A stretch of 64,000 nt of DNA, taken from positions 124,001 to 188,000 of the forward strand of contig CAVRDF010000005.1 in assembly GCA_963719805.1 (NCBI GenBank), read 5' to 3'. Below are positions 8,779-17,927 of this stretch, piece after piece; the stretch's first letter is position 1, and every line of letters starts with the position of its first letter. The notes below the pieces were generated by a model, which saw only the letters and a list, made by a program, of their open reading frames with translations, made no database searches and was not told the origin of the DNA. This DNA comes from JAMXLO01 sp963719805. Its GTDB lineage: Bacteria > Pseudomonadota > Alphaproteobacteria > Acetobacterales > Acetobacteraceae. A program made the translations under genes and the position numbers.

Positions 8779-9903
8779 ATGAATAGCACGATAGGCGCAA
8801 CCGGACCATCGGACTATGGCATGCTGGGCAGCCTGGTCAGCAATGCGGTTTCGGTGAAGCAGAAGCTGGATACTCTGACCAATCAGGCCAGCACAGGGCT
8901 GGTCAGCAACACATACGCGGGATTGGGCAGCGGCGCGCCGGTATCGCTCGATCTGCGTCCGCAGATAGCGAATTTGCAGACCTGGCAGAACAACGTGAAT
9001 GCCGCGACTGGTCCGATGGGTGTGGCGCAAGCGACGCTGACGCAGATCGAGTCGATCGCGTCGGACTTTTATGCGCAGTTGAACAATGTGCAGAGCGTCA
9101 GCACCAGTGAGGTGGACAGTATCGCCGCCAATGCGCGCGACGCGCTGAGCCAGGTCGCCAACCTTCTGGACAGCCAATACGGCGGTACCTACGTGTTCGC
9201 CGGGCAGGATACCGGCAATGCCCCGGTGCCCGATCCGGACCACATCCTGACCTCTGGGTTCTATCAGCAGATCAACACCGCTGTTGGCAATCTGTCGGTG
9301 AACGGTGCGGCCGTGACGGCCAACGCGACATATGCGACCGCGGTGTCGAATGCTGCCGGCACGTCACCGTTCTCCACCTGGCTCTCGCAACCCTACGCGA
9401 ACGTACGGGCTGCACTGCCAACAGTGCAGATCGGCCAGAGCCAGACGGAAACAGTGGGTATTCCCGCCAGCGCCAATGGGCTGATCCCGACCTCATCGAC
9501 CGCATCCATCACCATTGCTGGTGGACCACCATCATCAACCGGCTCGTATATGCGCGATGTGCTGCGCGCGCTGGCGACCATCGGCTCGCTGAGCAGCTCG
9601 CAGGCGAACGACACCGGCTTCGCGGATCTGGTGCAGGACACACGCGCTAGTCTGTCGGGAGCGGTCACCGCGATGACACAGGACGCCGGCGTTCTGGGCG
9701 ATACGCAGTCATCGATCAATACGACACAGACGCAACTATCGCAGACTCAGACGGCGCTGACCGCGCAGGTCAGCAATGCCGAGAATGTGGATATGGCATC
9801 GACGCTCTCGCAGCTTTCGTTGGTGCAGACGCAGATGCAAGCCTCGTATCAGCTGATTACGTCGATGAGCAATCTGACACTGGTAAAATTCCTGCCTGTT
9901 TAG
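8779..9903 (+). CDS. flgL: Flagellar hook-filament junction protein FlgL (HAP3)
   Basis: 374 residues, starting ATG ten bases after the flgK stop. It resembles flagellin at both ends: N-terminal LVSNAVSVKQKLDTLTNQASTG, and C-terminal NVDMASTLSQLSLVQTQMQASYQLI, which matches the FlgL/flagellin C-terminal helix. The central part is Ser/Thr/Ala-rich and unconserved. It is the last gene of the hook/junction operon; the flagellin gene follows after 112 bp with its own promoter. Confidence 0.93.
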   Translation: MNSTIGATGPSDYGMLGSLVSNAVSVKQKLDTLTNQASTGLVSNTYAGLGSGAPVSLDLRPQIANLQTWQNNVNAATGPMGVAQATLTQIESIASDFYAQLNNVQSVSTSEVDSIAANARDALSQVANLLDSQYGGTYVFAGQDTGNAPVPDPDHILTSGFYQQINTAVGNLSVNGAAVTANATYATAVSNAAGTSPFSTWLSQPYANVRAALPTVQIGQSQTETVGIPASANGLIPTSSTASITIAGGPPSSTGSYMRDVLRALATIGSLSSSQANDTGFADLVQDTRASLSGAVTAMTQDAGVLGDTQSSINTTQTQLSQTQTALTAQVSNAENVDMASTLSQLSLVQTQMQASYQLITSMSNLTLVKFLPV

Positions 9904-9953
9904 GCATGAAAGCGATACTGGCTTCATGGGGCATTAACCCGGGAAGACCAGTA

Positions 9954-9968
9954 TGGCGCCAAGCCCGC
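9954..9968 (+). promoter_or_regulatory. Sigma-54 promoter for flagellin gene
   Basis: TGGCGC-N5-CCGC keeps the invariant GG (-24) and GC (-12) at the correct distance, 47 bases ahead of the flagellin ATG. The -12 half is weaker than the consensus TTGC, so this is less certain than the flgE and fliK sites. Confidence 0.5.
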
Positions 9969-10015
9969 AAAAGCGTGGACATGTCGTAACTGCTATGGAC
10001 GAAGGGTAAGATACC

Positions 10016-10870
10016 ATGTCCCTCGTGAATTCTGTGAATACAAATGTCGGCGCAATGATTGCGCTCGAATCGTTGAACCAGACCAACACCCAGTTGGCCG
10101 CGTCACAAAAGCAGGTCTCCACAGGTTACCGTGTAGCGGACAGCACCGATGACGGCGCCGCGTATGCTATCGCGCAGTCTGTTCGTTCGACTACTGGTGC
10201 GCTGACCAGCGCCAACCAGCAGCTTGGCAATGCGCAGGGATTGCTGTCGACGACCCAGACAAGCTTGAACACCATCTCCAACACGATGGGCAGCATGCGT
10301 GATGTGCTGGTCAAGCTTGCCGACAACAGCGTCACCGGCAATGATCGAAAAAACTACATCCAGCAGTATCAGTCGCTGCTGAAGAACGTGAAGTCGTTCA
10401 TCCAGGACTCCAACTACAATGGCAAGACGCTGATCGGCAACATCACCGGCAGCGGCGGGAAGATGGGGGGTGTTGCGGTCATCCGCAATGAAATGGGTGC
10501 GACGTATGGCATCGCCTCGTATAGTGGTTCGGGCCTCTATGGTTCGATTAACTTCACCTCCACCATACTCGGCGGCGCTGCCTCGGTGCAGGGCGTAATC
10601 AGCGCCACGGGAACGTTCATCAACCAGATGAACAATGTCGGTAAGGAGCTGAACACCATCGGTGCCGCGGTGACCTACGTCACCAACCAGGTCACCTTCA
10701 ACAGCAACAAGGTCGATGCGTTGAACACCGGTCTTGGGTCGCTGGTGGATGCGGATCTGGCACAGGAATCAGCAAAGTTGCAGGCGCTGCAGATTCGCCA
10801 GCAATTGGGCACGCAAGCCCTATCGCTGGCCAACCAGGCGCCGCAGACCCTGCTGAGCCTGTTCAAGTAA
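10016..10870 (+). CDS. fliC: Flagellin
   Basis: 284 residues. N-terminal D0/D1 is MSLVNSVNTNVGAMIALESLNQTNTQL with STGYRVADSTDDGAAYAIAQ, and C-terminal D1/D0 is LVDADLAQESAKLQALQIRQQLGTQALSLANQAPQTLLSLF. The central region is short, so there is little or no surface D2/D3 domain, as in Caulobacter-type flagellins. It builds the filament. Its likely post-transcriptional regulators FlbT and FlaF follow directly. Ser/Thr in the short central section are candidate sites for modification by the enzymes at 11810-15525 (inference). Confidence 0.95.
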   Translation: MSLVNSVNTNVGAMIALESLNQTNTQLAASQKQVSTGYRVADSTDDGAAYAIAQSVRSTTGALTSANQQLGNAQGLLSTTQTSLNTISNTMGSMRDVLVKLADNSVTGNDRKNYIQQYQSLLKNVKSFIQDSNYNGKTLIGNITGSGGKMGGVAVIRNEMGATYGIASYSGSGLYGSINFTSTILGGAASVQGVISATGTFINQMNNVGKELNTIGAAVTYVTNQVTFNSNKVDALNTGLGSLVDADLAQESAKLQALQIRQQLGTQALSLANQAPQTLLSLFK

Positions 10871-10880
10871 CAAGGGGCCT

Positions 10881-10907
10881 CCTGCCCGGGTAGAACGCCC
10901 GGGCAGG
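10881..10907 (+). terminator. Strong hairpin after flagellin gene
   Basis: A perfect 10-bp inverted repeat (CCTGCCCGGG / CCCGGGCAGG) with a 7-base loop begins 10 bases after the flagellin stop. No U-tract follows, so it may be a weak terminator or an mRNA 3'-end stabiliser that makes flagellin message more abundant than flbT-flaF message. Confidence 0.55.
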
Positions 10908-10966
10908 GTGGCTTTCCTTGCACGCTTCCGCCCTGAGCAGGACGGGAGCCAACCAGGAATAGGCGC

Positions 10967-11434
10967 ATGTCTAACCTCGTATTGGAGCTGCGCCAGGGCG
11001 AAGTGATGATCGTCAACGGCGCACCGATCCGGTTCCGGACCAAGTCGCGCATCGAGCTCACGGCCAAGGCGCGCTTTCTATTCGGCAAACAGATTATGCC
11101 ACCCGATCAGGCGGACAGCCCGGCTCGCCGCATCTATTTCGCGTTACAGACCGCCTACATTGGCTCTGAAGAAGAGCGCGCTGGGGGGTTAAACGCGGCG
11201 CGTGAATTCATCGCCGCCTTCAAAGAGGCAACCACATCGGCTCTGGCATGCGAGATCCTCGATCGGGCGCTGACGTTTGCCGAAGCTGATGACTGCTATC
11301 AGGCACTGAAGCTGGTTCGGCGGATCATCCGTCACGAGGATTCGGTGCTTGGGCGCGACGGCCCACCCGTCGGCGCGATCGCACACCTCGAGTCTTCATC
11401 GCCCAGGGATACTGCACAGCCATGCCGAACCTGA
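10967..11434 (+). CDS. flbT: Flagellin mRNA regulator FlbT
   Basis: 155 residues. Starts MSNLVLELRQGEVMIVNGAPIRFRTKSRIEL, the FlbT N-terminal signature, then ARFLFGKQIM and RIYFALQTAYIG. In Caulobacter FlbT binds the flagellin 5' leader and triggers mRNA decay when no hook is present. The gene overlaps flaF by 13 bases, so the pair should be co-translated. The last 25 or so residues are poorly conserved. Confidence 0.93.
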   Translation: MSNLVLELRQGEVMIVNGAPIRFRTKSRIELTAKARFLFGKQIMPPDQADSPARRIYFALQTAYIGSEEERAGGLNAAREFIAAFKEATTSALACEILDRALTFAEADDCYQALKLVRRIIRHEDSVLGRDGPPVGAIAHLESSSPRDTAQPCRT

Positions 11435-11769
11435 CCAATGCGGCGCACGCGTATGAAGCCGCTGCCAATCATCGGAGCATACGCGAACAGGAAGCCGACG
11501 TGTTCCGTCGAACAGTGGGCTTCCTGAAGGCCGCGCGGAATGCGGATCTGTTGTCGAAGACGCGCGCATTGGCGGACAATCGGCTGCTCTGGGTTACAGT
11601 GAACGACCTGATGCGCGATCCGCGCAACGGGCTGCCGAACCAGTTGCGGGCTTCCATTGTGTCTGTCGGCCTAGCAGTGCAGCGCGAAATGGAGCGCGAG
11701 CAACCGAACTTCGAGTTCCTGATTACCATCAATGAGAATATGGCAGCCGGCCTGTCTTCGGCCCCCTAG
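11422..11769 (+). CDS. flaF: Flagellar biosynthesis regulator FlaF
   Basis: 115 residues. FlaF is alphaproteobacterial and in Caulobacter acts opposite to FlbT, promoting flagellin synthesis or secretion. The sequence begins MPNLTNAAHAYEAAANHRSIREQEADVFRRT, with ALADNRLLWVTVNDLMRDPRNGLPNQLRASIVSVG matching the core of the family. It overlaps flbT by 13 bases. Confidence 0.92.
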   Translation: MPNLTNAAHAYEAAANHRSIREQEADVFRRTVGFLKAARNADLLSKTRALADNRLLWVTVNDLMRDPRNGLPNQLRASIVSVGLAVQREMEREQPNFEFLITINENMAAGLSSAP

Positions 11770-11809
11770 GTAAGCACATAACCGCATTTTGGCTCAAAAG
11801 GAGCCTGCC

Positions 11810-13243
11810 GTGCACATACTGAAGGTTTCACCTGATTCTGCGGCTCTGCTGGAGCGCGCGGACAGTTTGCTGAATAGCGGTCACATTGGCGCCGCCAAGG
11901 CGTTATTGGCCGCAGTGCAACGTCTGGCCCCGGCCTCGGCACAGTATGCGCAACTTTCCGCGCAACTCGCGCTGCGCGAACGGCGTTTCGACGATGCGCG
12001 GCACCAGCTGGACACGGCTATCGCCGCGGAGCCGGAACACACTGGGCTGCGCAAACAGCGCGCCGAACTTCGCAGACTATGTGACGATGTTCCTGGAGCC
12101 GCGTTGGACGCCGCGGAAGCCGTGGTGCTCGATCCGCATGATGCGGTCGCCAAGGCGTTGCTCGGTGTATTGATGCTGGCCTTGCGTGAGACGGCCAAGG
12201 CAGTGTTGTGTCTGCGAGAAGCCGCCGCCATGGAACCCTGCAACGCCGCCTTTCATGAGGCGCTGGCGGTCGCGCTTGAGGCAGCAGATGAACCAGATGC
12301 AGCGCTTGCCGAGCTGCTCGCAGGGATTGCCACTGTCCCGCAGCATCTTGGCTTGCGCAATGCCGCAGTGCTGCATTGCGTACGCCGGCGGGATTTTGTC
12401 ACCGCCGTCCGGCTAGCCGAGGAAGCTCGCCAGGCGGGGGTCGTGGATGCCTGCCTGTTCGGACTGAAGGGGCACGCACTTTCCAGCCTTGGGCGCCACG
12501 ATGAGGCCGCCGAAGCGTATGTCGAGGCACTAAAGCTCGGACCTGAAGACCCCTACGTCCGGCATCTTGCAGCCACCACCGGCTCGATACCGGCCGCGGA
12601 TCGCGCTCCCGCTGAATACCTCCGCGTCCTGTTCGACGGTTACGCAGACCAATTCGAGGCACACCTTGTTTCGTTGGGATACCGTGTACCGGGACTGATC
12701 CGTGCCGCCGTGCAGGCGTGTGGCGCAAACGGCCCGATGCTCGATCTGGGTTGTGGTACCGGGCTGATGGGCTTGGTGCTGGAAGGTCTCGAATTGGCGC
12801 CGATTGTCGGAGTGGATGTCTCACCGCAGATGCTGGCGCGCGCGGAAGCCAAGCAACTCTACGCGGAACTATGCGAGTCCGACGTTATTGCCTTCCTGCG
12901 CGATGATGAACGGACGTGGCCGCTGATCGTCGCCGCGGACGTGCTCTGCTATTTTGGTTCGCTCGACGAGCTGTTCGCCGCGTTGCGCGCGCGAATGGCA
13001 CCAGACGGCCGCTTCATCTTCTCGTGCGAACTGCGGGTGGCCGACGGGCAGGGTAACTTCAGTGGCGACGGCCGGTGGTGCCTTGGCCGCCAGGGCCGCT
13101 ATGCGCATGCAGAAGCATACGTGGTCGCGGCTGCCACGGCTGCCGGCCTTACCGTCAGCAAGGTCGAGCATCAAACGTTGCGGTTCGAAGCGGATGCGCC
13201 AGTAGCCGGGCTTATAGTCACCTGTGCCCCGCAAAGGCGATGA
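11810..13243 (+). CDS. TPR-repeat SAM-dependent methyltransferase
   Basis: About 477 residues. I place the start at the GTG at 11810 because AAGGAG lies six bases upstream; a TTG at 11789 is in frame but has no ribosome site. Residues 10-265 are tetratricopeptide-like repeats (ADSLLNSGHIGAAKALL, ALSSLGRHDEAAEAYVEALKLGPEDPYV). Residues 280-477 are a class I methyltransferase with motif I MLDLGCGTGLMGL and VGVDVSPQMLARA. The stop overlaps the next gene's start (ATGA). Position after flagellin/flbT/flaF suggests a role in flagellin or glycan modification, but the acceptor is not known. Confidence 0.82.
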   Translation: MHILKVSPDSAALLERADSLLNSGHIGAAKALLAAVQRLAPASAQYAQLSAQLALRERRFDDARHQLDTAIAAEPEHTGLRKQRAELRRLCDDVPGAALDAAEAVVLDPHDAVAKALLGVLMLALRETAKAVLCLREAAAMEPCNAAFHEALAVALEAADEPDAALAELLAGIATVPQHLGLRNAAVLHCVRRRDFVTAVRLAEEARQAGVVDACLFGLKGHALSSLGRHDEAAEAYVEALKLGPEDPYVRHLAATTGSIPAADRAPAEYLRVLFDGYADQFEAHLVSLGYRVPGLIRAAVQACGANGPMLDLGCGTGLMGLVLEGLELAPIVGVDVSPQMLARAEAKQLYAELCESDVIAFLRDDERTWPLIVAADVLCYFGSLDELFAALRARMAPDGRFIFSCELRVADGQGNFSGDGRWCLGRQGRYAHAEAYVVAAATAAGLTVSKVEHQTLRFEADAPVAGLIVTCAPQRR

Positions 13244-15525
13244 CGCTTGACGGTGACAGCGATTTGGACTCGCGCGCGGCGCCTGGTGTTGCATTGCTGG
13301 CAGACAACCGGCTTGGCGAGGCGCTGATCGAGCTGCATCAGGCCGTCGCGGCCGGCGATGTGTCGGCGGTCACGCTGCTGAACCTGGCTATTGCCGAAGA
13401 CCGCGCCGGCACGGTTGATCGCGCCCGCCATTTGATGCGTGGCCTGGCGGAGCGCATCCCGCAATGGGACGAACCGCCATTGCGTCTTGCCGAGAGCCTG
13501 CGAACGGCAGGCGAGATGCACGCGGCGGAACAAGCCTACGAGCGGGTGCTGAAGATCAACCCCAACCGAGCCGAAGCACTTATCGCGCTGTCCGGCCTGC
13601 TGTTGCTTCGCGGCGAAGCGAAGGCGGCACAACCACTGCTACTGCGCTGCTGCGGCATTGCACCAGAGCGGGCGGAGGCGTGGAGCACGCTGGGGATCGC
13701 CTTGTCGCAGATCGGCGAAGCTGCCTTGGCGCATACCGCATTCGTCAAAGCGCACAACCTTGCTCCCACGACGCTGGACTACGCGCTGCATCGCGTCGAG
13801 GCGGCCATCCAGGCCGAACGCGCGGAAGCCGAACTGGCGACCCTTGAACTCCAGGCAGAGAGCGATCCGCTGAACCCGGCTCCGTATATCGCGGTTGGCG
13901 TTCTGTTGAGTAAGCTGGCGCGCCACACGGAGGCAGTGGAAAAACTGGAGACCGCCGTCGCTCTGCTGCCGGATGATCCGGTACCAGCCGCACTACTCGC
14001 CTCTACCCTGACACGCACTACCCGCCTTCGCGAAACCGAAGCTGCAATACGCCGGGCGGTTGAGCTTGATCCACAGAATGTCCGGTTGCTGAATGATCAT
14101 GGAGCTGCGCTCCTTCGAACACAGCGTCACGCCGAAGCGCGAGCGGTATTGCAATCAGCGATCAATGCGCAAGGCGAGGACGCTCAGGTGCTATCAAACC
14201 TGGCGAATGCGACGTGTTGTCTCGGCTTGCAAGAGGAAGCTCTCTCACTTGCACGCCGTGCCGTGCAACTTGCCCCGAAAGCACTGACGGCGCACCGCTC
14301 GTTGCTGGGCGCATTGGCATACTGCGCTGGAATTACCGGTAGGGACATCCTTTCCGAGGCCAAAGCATGTTCAGACTGCTTGCCGCGTGGCGAGCTACCG
14401 GAGTTTGCCAATGATGCCGCGCCGGATCGGCCGCTCACTATCGGTCTGCTGTCGGGAACATTGAAGACGCATCCCGTCGGCTGGTTGACGATAGCTGGCT
14501 TCGAGTCCCTGGACCCTGCCAAGTTCAGCATCGTGGCGCTGGCGCATCAGACATGGAGCGATCCGATTGGACGGCGCTTCCGTGCCGTAGCGCGAGAGTG
14601 GCATCAGATCGAAACGCTGAGCGACGAAGCAGTGGCGCGCAAGGCACGCGAGCTCGGGATCGATATCTTGATCGACCTCGGCGGCTATGGCGAGGGTTCG
14701 CGCATGCCGGCCTGCGCGTATCGGCTGGCACCTGTGCAGATCAAATGGGTCGGCATGCAGAGCCACACCACCGGCATGCCGGAAATGGACTGGATGCTGA
14801 CCGACCGGTGGGAAACACCGCCGGAACTCTCGTATTTGTACACCGAACGGCTGCTGCACATGCCCAACGGCTACGTGTGTTACAGCCCGCCACCGTACGC
14901 GCCGGACGTGGCAGCGCTGCCGGCGCTCGCCAACGGCCACGTCACCTTTGGCTGCTTCAATAACCTGGCGAAGGTGACCCCACGGGTGATCGACACCTGG
15001 TGCCGCATCCTGCGTCGCGTGCCTGGCGCGCGCCTGGTGCTGAAGACGCACCAGGTCGCCGATCCGGCGACGGCGCAGCGGGTGCGCGACGCGTTCGCGG
15101 TACATGGCGTCGCGCCGGAGCGGCTGGAGCTGCGCGGGCCATCGGGCCATCGCGCATTTGTCGGTGAGTACAACGGCATCGACATCGTGCTGGATCCCTT
15201 CCCGTATTCCGGCGGCCTGACCACGTGCGAGGCATTGTGGATGGGCGTGCCGACGGTGACGATGCCGGGTGAGATCTTTGCCTCGCGCCATTCGGTGAGT
15301 CATCTGAGCAACGCCGGTCTTGCCGACTGGGTGGCGCCGGACGTTGCGGCCTATGTCGAACTCGCCGTGCAGAAGGCAACGAATATTGCCGCGTTGGCTC
15401 GGCTGCGCGAGGGTCTGCGGGCGCAGGTCAAGGCGAGTCCACTATGCGATGCCTTACGTTTCGGTCGCAATCTGGGTGCTGCACTTCGCTTCGCCTGGCA
15501 GGACTGGTGCGATCGCGTCGCCTAG
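13240..15525 (+). CDS. TPR-repeat O-GlcNAc-transferase-like glycosyltransferase
   Basis: 761 residues from the ATG that overlaps the previous stop. About 400 N-terminal residues are TPR repeats (EQAYERVLKINPNRAEALIALSGLL and similar). The C-terminal half is the SPINDLY/OGT catalytic domain: THPVGWL, LIDLGGYGEGSRMPACAYRLAPVQIKWVGM, FGCFNNLAKVTPRVIDTW, and LDPFPYSGGLTTCEALWMGVPTVTMPGE, the UDP-sugar binding region. Such enzymes near flagellin genes often glycosylate flagellin Ser/Thr. Co-translation with the TPR-methyltransferase suggests a shared substrate (inference). Confidence 0.87.
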   Translation: MTLDGDSDLDSRAAPGVALLADNRLGEALIELHQAVAAGDVSAVTLLNLAIAEDRAGTVDRARHLMRGLAERIPQWDEPPLRLAESLRTAGEMHAAEQAYERVLKINPNRAEALIALSGLLLLRGEAKAAQPLLLRCCGIAPERAEAWSTLGIALSQIGEAALAHTAFVKAHNLAPTTLDYALHRVEAAIQAERAEAELATLELQAESDPLNPAPYIAVGVLLSKLARHTEAVEKLETAVALLPDDPVPAALLASTLTRTTRLRETEAAIRRAVELDPQNVRLLNDHGAALLRTQRHAEARAVLQSAINAQGEDAQVLSNLANATCCLGLQEEALSLARRAVQLAPKALTAHRSLLGALAYCAGITGRDILSEAKACSDCLPRGELPEFANDAAPDRPLTIGLLSGTLKTHPVGWLTIAGFESLDPAKFSIVALAHQTWSDPIGRRFRAVAREWHQIETLSDEAVARKARELGIDILIDLGGYGEGSRMPACAYRLAPVQIKWVGMQSHTTGMPEMDWMLTDRWETPPELSYLYTERLLHMPNGYVCYSPPPYAPDVAALPALANGHVTFGCFNNLAKVTPRVIDTWCRILRRVPGARLVLKTHQVADPATAQRVRDAFAVHGVAPERLELRGPSGHRAFVGEYNGIDIVLDPFPYSGGLTTCEALWMGVPTVTMPGEIFASRHSVSHLSNAGLADWVAPDVAAYVELAVQKATNIAALARLREGLRAQVKASPLCDALRFGRNLGAALRFAWQDWCDRVA

Positions 15526-15539
15526 CATAAGACTTTGGC

Positions 15540-16307
15540 ATGATTGAAACTGTCGTGCTCACGCGCGCCGATGGCGTGCTGGAAATCCGGCTGAACCGGC
15601 CCGAGAAGAAGAATGCCCTCACGCGGGCGATGTACGACGCGATGGCGGACGCGTTCGCCCAGGTGGATGCGGATCCGACGCTGCGCGTGGCGTTACTGAC
15701 GGGTACTGGCGACAGCTTCACCTCGGGGAACGACATCGCGGATTTCCAGGCGCGCGCCAGCGGCGACCGGGAAAGCTCGGCATCGCAATTCCTGCCGGCA
15801 TTGTCCACGATGCAGAAGCCGCTGATTGCGGCAGTGAACGGCGCCGCCATCGGCGTCGGCACCACGATGCTGATGCACTGCGACCTTATCGTCGCGGCTC
15901 GTTCGGCGCGCTTTGTCATGCCGTTCACCGCGCTTGGACTGGTGCCGGAGGCCGCCAGTTCTCTGTTGTTCCCGCGCCTGCTTGGCGTTCAGCGGGCCAG
16001 CGCGCTGTTGCTGCTTGGCGAACCACTGGATGCGGCGACCGCGCTCGAATGGGGCTTCGTCAACCGGCTGGTGGACGATGGCGCGTTGATGCAGACGGCT
16101 CGCGAGATGGCACAGCGGATTGCCGCGCTGCCGCCTCAGGCTATGCGGTTGACCAAGCGGCTGATCCGCCACGGCAATGCGGACCTTGCGGGCCGCATCG
16201 AGGAAGAACTGGCGCTGTTCCGCGAGCAGCTTGGTTCGCCCGAGGCGGCCGAGGCGTTCCGCGCATTCATGGAGAAGCGGAAGCCGGACTTTTCCGGTTT
16301 CGCGTAG
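15540..16307 (+). CDS. Enoyl-CoA hydratase/isomerase (crotonase family)
   Basis: 255 residues. Crotonase fold: LNRPEKKNALT, the oxyanion-hole segment TSGNDIADF, and the signature AAVNGAAIGVGTTMLMHCDLIVAARSARFVMPFTALGLVPEAAS with a candidate catalytic Glu in VPEAAS. The usual first Glu of classical hydratases is not evident in the AIGVGTT segment, so a PaaG/FadB-like isomerase or hydratase role cannot be separated. It lies 14 bp after the glycosyltransferase but is probably unrelated in function. Confidence 0.85.
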   Translation: MIETVVLTRADGVLEIRLNRPEKKNALTRAMYDAMADAFAQVDADPTLRVALLTGTGDSFTSGNDIADFQARASGDRESSASQFLPALSTMQKPLIAAVNGAAIGVGTTMLMHCDLIVAARSARFVMPFTALGLVPEAASSLLFPRLLGVQRASALLLLGEPLDAATALEWGFVNRLVDDGALMQTAREMAQRIAALPPQAMRLTKRLIRHGNADLAGRIEEELALFREQLGSPEAAEAFRAFMEKRKPDFSGFA

Positions 16308-16320
16308 AGCGGTGTTGGCT

Positions 16321-16375
16321 TGACGGAAGCAATCTGGACCTGGATTGCTTCCTCGCCACGCTCCTCGCAATGACG
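16321..16375. repeat. Dispersed palindromic intergenic repeat, copy 1
   Basis: GGAAGCAATC (16325-16334) and GATTGCTTCC (16343-16352) form a perfect 10-bp hairpin, followed by CTCCTCGCAATGACG. The same arms, and the CTCGCAATGA tail, recur at 22554-22618. It lies between two convergent genes, where the hairpin could also act as a bidirectional terminator. Confidence 0.65.
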
Positions 16376-16393
16376 CCAGCGTCCCGCCGCAGG

Positions 16394-17902
16394 TTACTCC
16401 AGCGTCAGTCCCTGCGGCCGGATCAGTCCGTCGGGCACCGGCGTGAAGCCTTTCAACTTATCGCTGTACGCATACAGCCACTGCATGTGGAACAGAAAAA
16501 GCAGCGGCCGATCGGCCAGATAGATCGCCGCCGCGTCGTGATACGCTGAGGCACGCTGCGCCAACTCAGTCGCGCCGCGTCCGCGATTCAGTGCATCGTC
16601 GAACTTCGGATTGCAGTATTTCCCCCAGTTCTGGAAGCCGTCGCAGGCGAGGAATTGCACGATGTTGAAGTCGGGGTCGGAGCGGCCGCTCCAGATCACC
16701 AGATTCGACTGATAGTCGCCGGCGTTCATCGCCTGGATGTTGGCGTTGGTTTCGCCCGCAACCAGTTTGATGTCGATGCCGGCTTCGGCGGCCATAGATT
16801 GCAGCACCTCGCCGATCTGCGTGTCAGTTGGCGTGTTCAGCGTGCGGAGGGAAAATGAGACGCGATCGTAGCCGGCCTCCTTCAACAGTGCCTTGGCCTT
16901 GGCGACATCGCGCGGCGGCACCGGAAAGTCCTTATTGAAATACGGGCTGGCGGGCAGTTCGGCCTGATTGTCCGGTACGAAGCGTCCGTCCATCACCACC
17001 TTGTTCAAGGCATCACGGTCGATCGCTGCTTCCAGCGCCGCACGCACGCGTGCATCCTTGGCGAGCGGATTATCCGCGGCCGGACCGTGCGTCATGTTGA
17101 TGTCGATCGCTTCATAAGCGAGTGCCGTGACGCCTTGCAGCTTCAGATGCGGATCGTGCTCCACCTTCGCTGCATCCGGCGGCGCCAATTCCTCCAGCAT
17201 GTCGAGCTGGCCGGTCTGCACGTTCACCAGGCGCACGGTCGAATCAGCGATCGGGCGGAACACGATGCGATCGAGATGGATCGCATCGGCATTCCAGTAG
17301 CCGGGGAAACGCTCCAGCACGATGCGGTCCTGCGCGACGCGTTCGACAAAGCTGAACGGGCCGGCGCAAACCGGATGCGTGGCGAAATCCTTGCCAAGCT
17401 TCGCCAGCACGTCAGGCGCCGCCATCATGCCGGCGCGATCGGACAGCACCGCGATCAGCGGCGCATAAGGCTGCGACAGCGTCAGACGCACCGTTTTCGG
17501 ATCTACCACCTCGACGCCGGTGACCGGCTTCAACTCGCCCTTGCGGTTGCTTTCCGGCGCGGTGCGGTAGCGTTCGATGTTCACCTTCACCGCATCGGCG
17601 TTAAACGGCTCGCCGTCCTGGAACTTCACGCCCTCACGCAATGTCAGCGTCAGCGCCTTGCCATCCGGCGACCACGACCACGCGGTGGCAAGCTGCGGCG
17701 CGAAGGTCAGATCGGGCTTAAGATCGACCAGCTTGTCGCACAGGCTGGAAAACACGATGCGGCCGGCGAAGGTGCCGCCGCGCGCCGGATCCAGCGCATC
17801 CGGATCGTCCTGCATGCCGATACGCAGCGTGCCGGACGCGTGCGCCGCGCCCGCGGTGGCGAGCAGCGCCGCGCCGATGAACGCAAACCTCAATGTCCGC
17901 AT
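16394..17902 (-). CDS. Periplasmic solute-binding protein of a peptide-type ABC transporter (SBP_bac_5)
   Basis: About 502 residues using the ATG at 17900-17902. An N-terminal signal peptide (MRTLRFAFIGAALLATAGAAHA) is followed by GTLRIGMQDDPDALDPARGG, typical of the DppA/OppA family. WSWSPDGKALTLTLREGVKFQDGEPFNADAVKVNIERY is the SBP_bac_5 signature. It probably binds a peptide or similar small molecule. No permease or ATPase genes are nearby, so the partner transporter is elsewhere. It starts 25 bp after the LysR-type gene and may be co-transcribed with it. Confidence 0.88.
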   Translation of the reverse strand: MRTLRFAFIGAALLATAGAAHASGTLRIGMQDDPDALDPARGGTFAGRIVFSSLCDKLVDLKPDLTFAPQLATAWSWSPDGKALTLTLREGVKFQDGEPFNADAVKVNIERYRTAPESNRKGELKPVTGVEVVDPKTVRLTLSQPYAPLIAVLSDRAGMMAAPDVLAKLGKDFATHPVCAGPFSFVERVAQDRIVLERFPGYWNADAIHLDRIVFRPIADSTVRLVNVQTGQLDMLEELAPPDAAKVEHDPHLKLQGVTALAYEAIDINMTHGPAADNPLAKDARVRAALEAAIDRDALNKVVMDGRFVPDNQAELPASPYFNKDFPVPPRDVAKAKALLKEAGYDRVSFSLRTLNTPTDTQIGEVLQSMAAEAGIDIKLVAGETNANIQAMNAGDYQSNLVIWSGRSDPDFNIVQFLACDGFQNWGKYCNPKFDDALNRGRGATELAQRASAYHDAAAIYLADRPLLFLFHMQWLYAYSDKLKGFTPVPDGLIRPQGLTLE

Positions 17903-17927
17903 GGATTCCCCCTCGTGGCGGGAATGT

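Noticed and set aside
9921..9935. A second sigma-54 site (TGGCTT...GGGC) before flagellin
   Set aside because: The GG to GC distance is one base short of the required spacing; the site at 9954 fits better.
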